DNA from: Micrasema longulum
Taxonomy: Eukaryota; Arthropoda; Insecta; Trichoptera; Brachycentridae
Length of the DNA stretch: 64,000 nt
Reading direction: 5' to 3'
Assembly: GCA_022494885.1 (NCBI GenBank)
Contig: JAGVSM010000824.1
Coordinates: 62,001 to 126,000 of the forward strand
The notes beneath the pieces were generated by a model. That model saw only the letters and a program-made list of their open reading frames with translations, was not told the DNA's origin and ran no database searches. Below are positions 34,256-45,869 of this stretch, one piece after another. The stretch's first letter is position 1. Each line of letters starts with the position of its first letter. The position numbers and the translations under genes were made by a program.

Positions 34256-34361
34256 TTGTTAAAGTATTTGCTTTAATACACGTGACATAGAATGCTTAGA
34301 CTAATAAAAAAAATTACATTATTTTATTGTGCACACATAGGTAAAGTATGGTGGTAAAATG

Positions 34362-34650
34362 AATGCGCCAACCACTGTACTACGAGGCGCACTTATCGTC
34401 ACTCGATTTCCTTAGTCAGTATTTTCCACTAAGAAGAGCCATCGAGTCAAAACCGCTCGTCAAAAATTTAGGTCAGTAGAAAAAGGAACCAGAACTCTAG
34501 GCGAGCGTTTTTGAGTACGCGGATTCGTGGTAGCGTGTACTTAAAATATTAGTTTAAAGACGCATCCTTCCCTTTAATGCAACAAAATGATCTAAATACG
34601 CTGCAATTGAAGCGCCGACGCATTGCCCTGTGCAATTTTAATGACTGGGA
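34362..34650. repeat. SINE family B pieces, head to head
   Basis: 34362-34472 is a minus-oriented 5' part (GCGCCAACCACTGTACTACG, CCATCGAGTCAAAA). 34486-34650 is plus-oriented (AACCAGAACTCTAGGCGAGC, then the 3' part ending near GCATTGCCCTGTGCA). Two broken copies or an internal inversion. Confidence 0.6.
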
Positions 34651-34784
34651 TGAAAAAATAGTGCATTATCTTATAATATAAATACAAAGTTACTTATTAC
34701 ACAACATTATTTTTGGTACGTGTACTTGTACACACACAAATCTGGATTTTCTCCCAAGGGGGAGTAGGTATATATTTTTATCTT

Positions 34785-35138
34785 TATCCCTACAGAGATA
34801 AGGTAGAATTTTTTAAAATTCAGGATTATGGATATTCGAGCGTTTACAGGGCTTATGACCTGTCATTGGCTGGGTTAAGTGGCCACTTTAAGTACTACAA
34901 CATTCCCTATTCCGCTTATGAGCTCCAACTCGCTTGTGGATGGTTTCTCAATTCGTAACATAAATACAAAAATCAAAAATGTTACCTGGTGTGGATGTTC
35001 GCTAATAAGCGGAATGGGGAATGTTGTAGTACTTAAAATGGCCACTTAACCCAGCCAATGGCAGGTCATAAGCCCTGTAAACGCTCGAATATCCATAATC
35101 CTGAATTTGAAAAATTCTACCTCATCTCTGTAGGGATA
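34785..35138. repeat. Foldback palindrome with about 135-bp arms
   Basis: 34785-34919 and 35005-35138 are inverted repeats with few differences, around an 85-nt centre. Each arm carries the family core (CAGGGCTTATGACCTGTCAT, GGCCACTTTAAGTACTACAA), but the outer part (TCCCTACAGAGATAAGGTAG) differs from other copies. A 81-codon ORF at 34713-34958 crosses one arm and is not considered a gene. Confidence 0.8.
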
Positions 35139-35629
35139 TAAATAAAAATAGTTACTTATTTATGAAGCAATGGTTTGAGCAAATAATTACAAAAATACTG
35201 CAAAGATCTATAGCAAACCGGTTAGTATGAAGAATTTCTAATAAATAATCTTGTTAATTCGCATCAATGATCAGCTGTGTTTCGCCATTTTAGTTATTTG
35301 CTGCATTTTTCTTTTAGCATTGTCTTATTTCTTTTCAATATTTTTCTCACTTGCTTACAAAATCAATCACTTGCTTCGGTGTTTATTTTATTCGGTAAGA
35401 GTGCCAAAAAAGAAATCAAATTATATTTCTAAATGTTTGTTCTCTGGAGTTACTGTAAGAATTTAGAACTTAATGCTTAAAACTCATGCACCGTGTTTTA
35501 TGCGTAAAATAACATTTTTTAACAAAACTTGACTTAACCACTACAAATAAACCTTTGGATTTTACATATTTTTTTCAGACAAGAAATATTGTTTATTTTG
35601 GATCCACTGTAAAAATGTCCGTGGCCAGA
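35139..35629. other. Unassigned stretch
   Basis: A 71-codon ORF at 35251-35466 is rich in hydrophobic residues (CFAILVICCIFLLALSYFFS), but such runs are common in T-rich DNA. No family recognised. Confidence 0.4.
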
Positions 35630-36105
35630 CGGATGAATAATATATTTATGTACCTGAAATAGAACGAAAATTCTTAACGATTTTTTTCGACTTGAATACT
35701 CTCAGGTAAACACTCTGAAAGAGCACGTTGATTCGGAATATGTCTGGCTCATAGTGTAGTTGTTTGCGCGTTTGCCTACAATGCTTGAGGTCTCGGGTTT
35801 AATTACTGGCAGGGTCAACGCAAAATGTAAATTTTTAAATGTGTTTTTCCCTGCAATATTTCAGTGTCCTGGTATTAAAATATATGGTATTATTTTTATT
35901 TGGAAACTTTGCTGGTCTGTCTTTAAATCTTATGTTTACATCATTAAATCATTGTTGACTGGATGTTTCTGAAAAATAAATAAATTAGATGCATTAATCT
36001 GATCAGCTTTCCTTTACGCAAGAGATTATATACGCTACAAGTGGAGAGCTGATTCAGTGCCTTATGCACCATCAAGTTCAGATATGGGTAAGATCATGAT
36101 GATCA
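35630..36105 (+). repeat. SINE family B copy with internal insertion
   Basis: 5' GGATGAATAATATATTTATG, CTCAGGTAAACACTCTG; A box ATAGTGTAGTTGTTTGCGCG; B box GGTCTCGGGTTTAATTACTG; then the 3' end GTGCCTTATGCACCATCAAG with an ATCATGATGATCATG tail. About 105 bp (35880-35985) interrupt the usual 3' half. Confidence 0.7.
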
Positions 36106-36184
36106 TGCCAAAAAAAACCTTGAAACTCGTATCTTTTGTTCACTACCGCAACAGGATCACATCAGATAGAAATTTTATATCCTA

Positions 36185-36262
36185 GTTTCTTGATCGTATT
36201 GTGGTTAACGCGTTTGACTATCTTGATGTTTGATTAGATTCTCGAAAGTTGACATGAAAAAA
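36185..36262 (+). repeat. SINE family B fragment
   Basis: TCGTATTGTGGTTAACGCGT, TTGACTATCTTGATGTTTG and AGATTCTCGAAAGTTGAC reproduce only the tRNA-like part. Confidence 0.5.
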
Positions 36263-38289
36263 TAAACGTAAACAAATTTTCGGTAATGACATAATTTTTC
36301 GTAATGTTATATATGCTTCAATTAATAATATAAAAGTGAAAGACGGTAAATGTTTTCATATTTGGAAATACGCTTCAATACCAAAGCAATAATATCGTAT
36401 GCAAAAAATTATACTTATTTTTTCGTAATTCGGTATTCTCATTTAATAAACGTATGAAGGTTTTAAATTTATTCATTTGAACAATTTACTTTCAAATTAA
36501 AGTTTTAAATAATGTTATTAAATACTTAATAAATAGTTATTGAAATATATACTAATTTAACGTTGAAAACAAAAGATAATATTGACAGAATTTTACTGCA
36601 CATGTTTGTATCAAAGCTATTTATGTTACTTGTTCATTAAATAAAACCATAATGAAATTTTCAATATCATTTAGTTGTGTACTTTGAAGCAAAACCATTA
36701 AGAAGATTAATTAATACTTAACCGTTTACGTCTACATACTGCAAAAAAAATATTTGAACACTAATGGACATGTATTTTGAACCTGATTTTTATTTATTTT
36801 AGAACTACAAATACATCTAAATTTTTGTTCTCAATATAGTAAAAGCGATTTCTTTTCGGTAAAAAATATAAGCAGCGTTTTCCGAATTTAAATTTCAATT
36901 ATTTACTTTATGAAAATATTTTGCTGAGTTATACAACATAAAATACTTCACCGCATAATTTAAATGTATCTGGTTTTATGGCTAAAAAGTGTGCGTTTAC
37001 ATCGTTATAATTGTTCTTGTAAAATTTTGAAAAGAAAATGAAAAGGTTTAAAAACGAAATAATAAAAAAAACTGTGTTCAACATTAAAAACTACGAGTAT
37101 GAGTTGTCAAGCCTGCATTTTTTATTTTTTTATTATGCATTTATTTAAAATATACTAATTTCAATGAATATGATAAAAATATCTTGAGATAAGTTATCTA
37201 AAGACCTTGAGATATTTTTTTTGGTAATTTTGTATGTCAAAATATATAAAATTTTAAATACGAAAATATTTATCTTTACAAACTCTCTCAAAAACATGTT
37301 ATTCGTTTTTTAGAAATTAGCTGAACGTAAAAAAAAAAGATTTTTAAATATTTACTTTAATTTAGCGTACTCACAGAATATGAAATCAGACAAAAACAAT
37401 GTTTTATAGGAAGAAATCACCTTAACGTGTTTATTGCAAATATGCATCCTTTAGTTAGGTCACTGGTGTAGTATATACAATTGCGTATGTCATTTTTTAT
37501 TTGGTAATCATTAATTATATTCCTACCATTATTATGTACACACATGAACTGATACACGTTTAATACAATATACATTATAATCTATTGAACAGCAACTAAT
37601 CACCTTTACTACTATAAAATCATTATTCTGATCCACTTTGCCAATATAACTATTATGAAATGACAAACTTCCGGGTGTTTGAAAATTATTTCTGATTTCA
37701 TCGACATACTGAAATATATTACACCAGAATAAACTCCTACATAAAAAAATCCTCAACCTATTTTTAAAATTAAATTGTATCTTTTTTACGTTTCTTAGAT
37801 TTTTTCGGAACGTTTTTTTGCTATTTTTGTGGTATACATTATTTTTAAATATAAGCTATCGTTAACCTTCAAAAACAGAGGCAAAAATGTTTTTGATATC
37901 TCTGCGTCATATTATCATTTTTACTATTGAAATATTTGTATCTCGAATTCTTATTATTTCATTTGATTCCACATTAAATATTTTTACGGATGATAAGATC
38001 TTAATTTCGTTCAATATCTATAAAAATAATACGGAAAATAAATCGTTTTAATAATTTAGGTTCTAAATAAATATCAGGAAATTTGCAAGCTATATTTTTG
38101 CAGTGTCAATAAATAGCTAATAATTCGAATTAGTTAAATATATATTTTAAAGTTATCTTGTTGACAGTTACAAAATACCAGCCAGTAACAAAGTGTTAGA
38201 ACCATTATTTTATTCGGGAGTCTTTTTTATTTTTTTAAATCATTGTTATAATTCAAGGCGCATATATATAAATTTAATTAACAAATTAC
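36263..38289. other. Unassigned A/T-rich stretch
   Basis: Two kilobases with no recognised gene, repeat family or splice-like exon. Confidence 0.5.
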
Positions 38290-38535
38290 AATAAGGATGG
38301 AGAATACCTTTAATAAAGGAATAAATATGGAAGTTTATGCATTTACAATGTTTATGACCGGTCATTGGCTGGTTAAGGTGGCCACTTTACACACTGTGTA
38401 ACATCCACCATTTTCCATATCCCCTTATTTAAGGTATTCTCCATCCCTGTTGTAGTTTGTTAATCTTAATGACTCCCGGGGAGGTGATATCCAGTCTTAT
38501 GACGACGAACATTTGGACAAACTCAAATATTGTAG
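38290..38535. repeat. Foldback family copy, compact
   Basis: TACAATAAGGATGGAGAATACC and its inverse GGTATTCTCCATCCCTGTTG (38434-38453) frame a short core (CATTGGCTGGTTAAGGTGGC, CACTGTGTAACATCCACC). The outer part (GAGGTGATATCCAGTC, CATTTGGACAAACTCAAATA) follows on the right only. Confidence 0.7.
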
Positions 38536-38989
38536 TAAATTGAATTATTTTTATCACAACTGAAATCACTTAAATCACTTTTGATACTTTCTTCCTCGTG
38601 TCACTCGCGAGAAATAAAACTGCCTTAATAGGCACACAAAACAATAACGTCACTTGCCAATTAAAAAAAATATATCTAAGCACTGTTTTGGATGATAAAT
38701 AAGTATAATTTCAACATTTTATGGAATTCGAAATTTTGGCCTACTCAATTAAAACTATTACACAAAATAATCCCATACATGATGGTATTAAATTTTCACG
38801 TATTTTTGATAAATTACATTGCAGTTAATTATTGTTTATAGTTTTTAAATGATCAAAGCTCTTAATTGACGTTTGACAATCTGAAATAAATTTACACAAC
38901 TCGCGTTAAAAATCATTAATAAAATTCGTTATTTTTCTAGAATTCTGTACGCTGCGCGATGTTTTATCAATTTTTAAAGATTTAACTTT
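38536..38989. other. Unassigned stretch upstream of the GC island
   Basis: No repeat family recognised; non-repetitive A/T-rich sequence. Confidence 0.4.
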
Positions 38990-39505
38990 GTTTTTCGTCT
39001 TCTGATGAGGAGACTTGTCATATTCCGCAGTAAAATCCATCTATTCTCGCTAACATTTTCTCCGTTCAGCTGTCCGAGCGTACCTCGCCCCGCGCCCCCT
39101 CCCAAGCAAAAGAATGAAAGTCACCGAAGCCAAAGAGTTCTTCGAGGCAAAATCTAACAGGCAAGCGCGGCAACCGTTTTCATGTCTTCAGTCTGTTAAT
39201 GTACTCCGCACCGATCGCTTGGCCTAAATGACTCCACGAACACAACACAACTAAACTTATCTGTACCATTCTCAACGCTGTACCCCCACAGCGACTTGAC
39301 CTAACGAACCTTAACCGCGAACTGACGACAAAAAAACGTAATAATTTTTAAAATTAGTATCCCTCTTTACGTTAGTTTGACTGACTGTTAAACTGTTTTA
39401 AGTGAACTTTATAATTAACGGACAAGTGACATCTTACTACTGACTAGTTGATTAAAATACATTTAGGTGTTAGTGGTTTCTGCTAGGATACTTTGATCAG
39501 TTCCG
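38990..39505 (+). promoter_or_regulatory. Candidate promoter and first exon of a host gene
   Basis: This is the most GC- and CpG-rich unique stretch in the window (GTCCGAGCGTACCTCGCCCC, GCAAGCGCGGCAACCG, CGCACCGATCGCTTGGCC). It belongs to none of the repeat families and ends with TTCCG|GTGAGT at 39505/39506, a consensus donor. That is the layout of a promoter plus non-coding first exon followed by a long intron. A short ORF at 39114-39227 (37 codons, MKVTEAKEFFEAKS...) could be an upstream ORF. No TATA box is obvious and the transcription start cannot be placed. Confidence 0.45.
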
Positions 39506-40057
39506 GTGAGTTTTTGATTTTTTTTTTAAATTTATGTCATAGTATTTTATTTTTAGTGAATTATTAATAAATTGTTATAATACCAAATGAATAATTATTG
39601 TGAATTTCGATTTTAACTTTTCATGTGCAAAACTTATCTTTTGAGTTGATCATTATTATTTTATTATTTATTTTTAATCAATTAATTTAATTGATTACAA
39701 AGTAAATATATACATATAACATAAAAGACAAACTTATCCCTATCTTCGTGAGTTTGTCTGGCCTGTCTTGAGTTGTGAGATAATAAAACCAAAAGTGGAA
39801 GCATATACAATATTTTAAATACACAAATGAGAATTACTTAATTAAGTTTACTCTTGAAGATTAAACAAAAACAATCAAATGATTTATTGATTGACATCAG
39901 TTTGTTTCCCAGTTTCTTGTGTAAATTATATGAAACAATCTTGTTACTAAATATTTAAATAATTAAATTTAAACGAACTGCGTTTTATTTAATAAAACTT
40001 ATTTTTATGTTTACTAGAGAAATATATTTTTTTTATACAAAATAAATCATTATTAGC
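39506..40057. other. A/T-rich, possible first intron
   Basis: No gene is recognised. It would be intron if the donor at 39506 is used. Confidence 0.4.
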
Positions 40058-40215
40058 GTCCTTGTAATTTGACCAAATATTTCTATTTTAGTGGTCATTT
40101 TCAACAAGTTGTAAATTACTCACTATTAGAAAAAATAAATAAAGTTGAAGTAGAGTGAGGCTCGAACCTCGGACCTCTGATCCGTGAGTCTGCAACACTA
40201 ACCACGGGACGAAAA
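40058..40215 (-). repeat. SINE family C copy
   Basis: Minus strand: CCCGTGGTTAGTGTTGCAGA, CTCACGGATCAGAGGTCCGA, B box GAGGTTCGAGCCTCAC, then TTTTTCTAATAGTGAGTAAT and ACAACTTGTTGAAAATGACC. Confidence 0.75.
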
Positions 40216-40784
40216 CTCTATATAAAGTCAGAAAAATAATAAATATAAGTATTAAATAATATAAATAATTTTCATTCGTATAACATTCAAATGTTTTTAA
40301 AAACGTTTTTCTGCATATATTCACAAAATCAAAAAACATGTTATCACGTAAACAAAAACTATTCTTTTTTATCTTTGTTATCTACAAAACACATCTATCA
40401 AATACTGCAAGCAATAATTGCATACTGGTTTTCGTATACAAAATAGCCAAGTCCAAATAAACTCAATAACCTGTTGACATTGACCGCCGTTTGGTTTTTG
40501 CATATCAAGTTCAAAGCAGCTGAGGTCCGATACTGATTTTATAAAACTACAAGAAACCCATACAGAGGATCAAGAATTCATAATGGTTAAATTATTTTCT
40601 ATTACTATTCAATGTCTTGTGATTATTTCCATTTAAATTGACTAATGGTAGATTTGTCATTCCTAAAGCGTATAAAAATGCGAACGCATTTACACACGAA
40701 CGCATTTAATTTAATATGAATTGAGTACATATATTTTTTGATTTTAAAAATATTTCAAAGACAAAATTGCATCAGGTTGTATAA
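40216..40784. other. Unassigned A/T-rich stretch
   Basis: No gene or repeat recognised. Confidence 0.5.
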
Positions 40785-40895
40785 TATATACTTGGGTATA
40801 AGAAACTCTCGGATCAGAGATCCGTCCGATTCAAACCCCAATCTACCCCAACTTAATTCTTATTTTCTAATAGTGAATAATTTACTACGTCCCAA
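40785..40895 (+). repeat. SINE family C fragment
   Basis: CTCGGATCAGAGATCCGTCC, GATTCAAACCCCAATCTACC and TTCTTATTTTCTAATAGTGA are the middle of family C in plus orientation. The 5' head and 3' end are lost. Confidence 0.7.
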
Positions 40896-42209
40896 AAATG
40901 TTCCGATTTTGACACTTTAATTGCGCATTTCATCGACCCTTATTTCAATCATAAATTATTTACGATGGTTGAAGAAATCTTGGCTAACTTGGTTGTAAAT
41001 TTTAACGTTTTTGTATTCATAAAAATCACAGAAAAATAAGACACCTGTGTTGTAAATATCTTATATAAATAAATTAAAAATATTAATGAATATAATAGAA
41101 AAATATTAAAAATAATTATGTTAATTTTTTTTTAACTCAACCAACAAAAATATTTAAGAGATATACAATTTCCCGCAGTTGTCATAGTTTTTTTTTCAGT
41201 GACATACATATTTTTATAAATAAAAATGAAAACAGAATTACAATTTTTTATGTTAAATTTTTTTTTGCCGAGATAGGTTATAATCAATTGGTAAACATAT
41301 TGTGTTAAATTACGTGCTGGTATTCAAAGTTGGGAATACATGACAAAAAAAATCAAGTGTAAAATAAGCTATTAACCATTATATCGTTCGAAGCAATCCT
41401 ATTTAGTTATTTTTTAGAAGTACAATGTTCCATTTAAAACTCCAAAAAAAACAAATATAAGTTTTATTAGCTAAGACGCATTTAAGTGAAGCGAAAGTGT
41501 ACTACTTTTATTCCACTGATCAGATACAGTGCGGCAACTCAGTTATTTGGATGTTTGATGTTCTGTTTATTTAACGCTGCTATTTTAAATTACACCAATT
41601 ACTGTTATGATCTTATTTATGATATTTAATCGAATTTATATAGTCAGTATTTTTAGCCAAAAGATTAATACAATTATTTGTTGTCGTTATATTTTAAAAC
41701 CTAGTGTATTTTAATGATGGGATTTTTAAAACATGATAATGTTAGTACATTGAATAATATGAATATGTTTATTCATATTCTTCAATATACTCATACTTAT
41801 AAAATAAATTTATATATTTATATAAATATGCACATATGATATTTAAAATGAAATGTGAATATTAAAACTACTGAATTGAATTTATTTTTTTTTTTAAACT
41901 GATTGACGGATTTTTTTTCTAAATTTTAAAAAAAACTTTCGAACTATTTTTAATAAAAAAACTATCGTTTAGTTACCCTTTTTTATTTTTAGTAGTGAAG
42001 ATAGATAAATTATAAAGAAAGGTACACATAAAACATAATTGTAAACATTATAAATAAGGATATACGTGTATACAACTAGAATAAGTTCATAAAACTTACG
42101 AAATGAATAATTATTAATATGTAAATATAATATGACTATAATTATTATCACGAAAATACATATTTCGAGTATTGACTTGTATCTATTATATTTTTAAAAT
42201 TACGTTGTT
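40896..42209. other. Unassigned A/T-rich stretch
   Basis: No gene or repeat recognised. Confidence 0.5.
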
Positions 42210-42352
42210 ATTTTTTTTTTATTTCACCACAACAGGCCAAAAGGCCCAACTACTGGTGAATGGCACAGAACACTCAGGCTTAAGAAACAATTTTTTTTTT
42301 GTTCTTATCGAGAATCAAACTCTTCGAGCGTGAGTCAAGCAGCTAAGTCATT
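42210..42352 (-). repeat. SINE family A copy, decayed
   Basis: ACCACAACAGGCCAAAAGGC, CACAGAACACTCAGGCTTAA, AATCAAACTCTTCGAGCGTG and AGTCAAGCAGCTAAGTCA give the family order with deletions. The B box is broken. Confidence 0.65.
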
Positions 42353-43927
42353 TAATTTATTTGCGTGAATTTATTTTGAAATTATAAAAAAATAATGAGT
42401 TAAATTAACGTACGCGTATTAATGTTGTTTAATAAAATCATAACGAGTATCTATTTTTAAAAATTACTGAGATATTACTTCTTTTGTTTTATTACGAGAA
42501 TCACTTTACGTGGGTTTTATGAGAAAAAACTCCCAGACTAAGCAAAAAAAACAACAAAATATTGCTTTATCAAAGATGAGTCAATACAAAAAAATTAAAC
42601 TCGTTTCATTCGAGAACTTTTTGTTAATGTAAAGTATAATAATAAGCAATGACGAAGTGTTTACAGTTTGAGTCGAGAAGAATTTAAGTTGATGTAATTA
42701 TTTTTTATTCATACATAAATTTTGAAAAACAAATGTATTCGAACCTAAACCTGTTTGATAACACGACTGTTAACATTCCATTACGACGGTTTTATTTGAA
42801 ATTTTTAAATAAATGGTATTTAATTCTTCGACTGTCAAACCTTTTTGGGCAAATTGAGTACCTTAGGTATCGAATTATTGTTACACCCTGATAATTTAAA
42901 AATGAAATTTTAGCAGGATGTCACATCCAAAAATAACATTCACCTATTTCGTGAATCACAGTTTCAAAGCATCTGAATACTCATTGATATAACTTAGAAA
43001 TTCAAGCAACATTTTTTACGTACAATTTTTTTTACAAAATAAATTTTTCTGTAAATCAAAAAAAATAATTAAGATAATTAATAGCATTATTGCTATTTTT
43101 TAGCGTTCAGAGTGCCGGTTATATTACAACTGCTATGGTTTTTCCATTATACTACTATGATTCCCATCTAGACTGTGAAGATAATAAATATCATTTATAA
43201 TATGAATAGAGTGAAAAAGTCAAAATGTTTATTTTATGGAATTAAAATAATAATCATGGTTTATTAATATAATTAAATTTCATTGTCGACTACATGTTTT
43301 AGTTAATAGATTTCTCTGGATTATGTCTAATTTGCCTTACTATGTACAACCTGTTTTAAGGTAGACATTTTGATGCAAAATAAATAAAAAAAACCTACCT
43401 ACTAGTTAATATATTATAACGTGATATAATATTAAAATCTACTATTTATTATTTAAGAATTTATCTTGGTAAATTTTCTGATTTTTCTCTACCAAAACCC
43501 TGTAACCATTTTTTTTAAATTTATTTAATTGAATCGGGGTTTTGGAATGTTTGGGTAACAAATTTATACAATATTTTTTTTTATATAAATTTACCTTATT
43601 TCTTAGATCCCGAATTCCTCAAACAATTTGAAATGGGGTATCTAAATAGCTTTTTAAAAATAGTTTTATCTATCGATTTTGGAGCAGATTTGAGAGGTTT
43701 TAGTATTGATTTATTAATGCTCTTCGATCCTATTATGCCTTTGAATACTTTTATATTTTACTTTAAAATTATATATTTTTTTAAAAAAACATGCTTAAAA
43801 TGGCGTAACTTCCGTAATTATTAAGTAAGTACTGAAATTTGCGAACCAAAAAGTGCTTTTATTTATTTTTAAATAGTAAATAAAAAATGAATATTAAATA
43901 AATAAAAGTGTTTGCAGAAATATTTGC
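42353..43927. other. Unassigned A/T-rich stretch
   Basis: No gene recognised. The 63-codon ORF at 43633-43824 has no motif. Confidence 0.5.
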
Positions 43928-44085
43928 ACTTTGATCATTTACCCAAATATTTTAATTTTTGGGGCATTTTAAATGCGTTGTTAATAATACACTATTAAGA
44001 TTATCAAGTTGGGGTAGAGCGGGTTTTGAACCTTGAACCTCTGATCCGTGAGTCCGCTATACTTACTTCACTGCACTCCAAAATA
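43928..44085 (-). repeat. SINE family C copy
   Basis: GACTCACGGATCAGAGGTTC, AGGTTCAAAACCCGCTCTAC, CCCAACTTGATAATC and the TTGGGTAAATGATC end follow the family order. A short deletion removes part of the TTTTCTAATAGTGAG block. Confidence 0.7.
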
Positions 44086-44334
44086 TAGGTATCTGCCTAC
44101 TTGTGAATTAAAAAAAATATATGTATCTATTAGATATAATTTTAAAAAAGCAAATCTTATGTAGGTAAACATGTATTTTTAAATTTTATTATGTCGTTTT
44201 GGAAGACTTCAATCAAATTTGATAGTATGAGATTTCTTAATTATATTCAGAAAACCTACATATTTCACTTATATGTTAATCTACACGATTGTGTGATTTT
44301 TAGTTAAACGTTGAAATGAAATACATAGTTGAAA

Positions 44335-44425
44335 TTAAATACAGTTTTTCAATAAATAGATATGTCGGAAATCAAACCCAAGACCTCGTGCATGTATAAA
44401 AACTTTATTTCACTACAAAATGAAC
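44335..44425 (-). repeat. SINE family B fragment
   Basis: Minus strand: TTTGTAGTGAAATAAAG, ACGAGGTCTTGGGTTTGATT, TCCGACATATC. Only the tRNA-like region and some 3' sequence remain. Confidence 0.5.
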
Positions 44426-44619
44426 AGCATTCGCTTTTAGTCTCAACGCCCCTTATTTAATATACTAAATAAATTAAATGATCACAAATAATTTATTCAA
44501 TATTCACGGTGTTTTTTTAAACATGAAATAACTTTACATAGAATAAATGAAGGAAATATTTTTTGGGCTAAGTTTGTTTTTATTGTGTTCGAAAACATTT
44601 AATCACAAATTATTTTTTT

Positions 44620-44950
44620 GATAACAATATCCCAAAAATGTCTTCCGCGACTAGTAATCACGTAGCGCTTTCGGTTATGTCTGAAATGTCCAACGTTAAA
44701 TTGGCTTCCAATGATTCAAAACTTACGGGTTTACTTGAACAGACAGTTGACTTAACGTAGTTCAATAAAAAAATAAATGTCGTCAAATCACCTGATCGTG
44801 GAAGCCTATCAACCGAACCATTTCTAAAAATAATGTTCTGACCAAATTTTTCACACAGTAAATTCATGGTTTTACCAAGTACCCTATTCGTTTGATGAAC
44901 TGAATATTGTTTTAAAAGTTAATTTCTACATTTTACAAGTGTTATTCGTT
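44620..44950 (-). pseudogene. Mariner-type transposase C-terminal relic
   Basis: The minus-strand ORF (44658-44867) reads NLLCEKFGQNIIFRNGSVDR, then LPRSGDLTTFIFLLNYVKS, then SSKPVSFESLEANLTLDISD. After a stop, SRGRHFWDIVIK follows. This is the known C-terminal order of Tc1/mariner-superfamily transposases, where the middle block is normally PPRSPDLTPLDFFLWGYVK with the last catalytic aspartate. Upstream VHQTNRVLGKTMN fits the preceding QD..H block in decayed form. The N-terminal DNA-binding half and terminal repeats were not found. The relic is inactive. Confidence 0.65.
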
Positions 44951-45376
44951 GTTAATATTGTTACAAATCACGATTCGTCGTAGTGCCTGCAATATCTGTA
45001 AAGCGATTTTCGTTAGTAAACTTTTTTTTATTTAACGTTTAGATTACACAATTTTGTTTTAACAAAACATACTCAAATGTACCATTTTGATGAATTTCCT
45101 TTTTTTTTCTTTTTGCTGTCAATTAAAAATACATTAACAAAATTCATCACCAACAAGTCATTGTTTAAATTATCTTCTTTATTAAAAAAAAAATTACTTA
45201 TCCCTTATATGTAATGGAAATAGATAACTGAGATAAACTATGAAATAACTGGTGAATGACCAGCATAGATACAATGTAAAAGAAATAAATATATTAAGTT
45301 ATACAATATATAATAATATGTAAATGTTGTATGATGCATTATATATAAACATAATATTTATGTATAAATTATAATA
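44951..45376. other. Unassigned A/T-rich stretch
   Basis: No gene or repeat recognised. Confidence 0.5.
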
Positions 45377-45643
45377 TGTCGGTAGTCAGATGGCAGAAGG
45401 GAACATCTGTACTTTTTTCTATTTTTTAGTTTTCAAAAGTTTTATTTAATATTTCAGTAAATAAATCTACTTTTTTTTACATTAAATACATTCATATAGA
45501 TTAAGAATGGTATTTCATTATCGAAAAACAACACTAAAATATTTTAGTTTGGGGATTGAAGTCTTGAAATTGAGTCGTATTCCAGCTCTCCTGAACATTT
45601 TTGAAAATTACAGATGGTCCCTTCTGCCATCTGACTACCGATG
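45377..45643. mobile_element. MITE-like element, 34-bp terminal inverted repeats
   Basis: GTCGGTAGTCAGATGGCAGA through GGGAACATCTGTA (45378-45411) is matched in inverse by TACAGATGGTCCCTTCTGCC, ATCTGACTACCGAT (45609-45642), with very few differences. The roughly 200 bp interior encodes nothing recognisable. Flanking TATA-like bases could be a duplication but this is uncertain. Confidence 0.6.
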
Positions 45644-45654
45644 TATACTTGTAT

Positions 45655-45681
45655 ATGTGTGTGAATATATATGTATGTGTG

Positions 45682-45718
<37 letters not shown>

Positions 45719-45735
45719 ATGTGTGTGCAATGTGC
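45655..45735. repeat. (TG)n microsatellite
   Basis: A long GTGT run, purest at 45675-45716, with TATG and TGCATG interruptions. The Cys/Val-rich and His/Thr-rich ORFs on both strands come from this repeat. Confidence 0.9.
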
Positions 45736-45869
45736 ATGTTTATTAATGAATGCATTGTAAATGCTCCGATTCAACACGGATATTCTAGTGAGTCGGAGGA
45801 GGTTCACAGGCGTGAGTCGTTTCTAGTTGTGTCACTGTAATTAACTAATGTAATCGTAAACCTTTATCA

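Noticed and set aside
34713..34958. 81-codon ORF
   Set aside because: It lies in one arm of a palindromic repeat.
45507..45840. Cys/Val-rich and His/Thr-rich ORFs
   Set aside because: They are produced by the (TG)n microsatellite and the adjoining MITE end.
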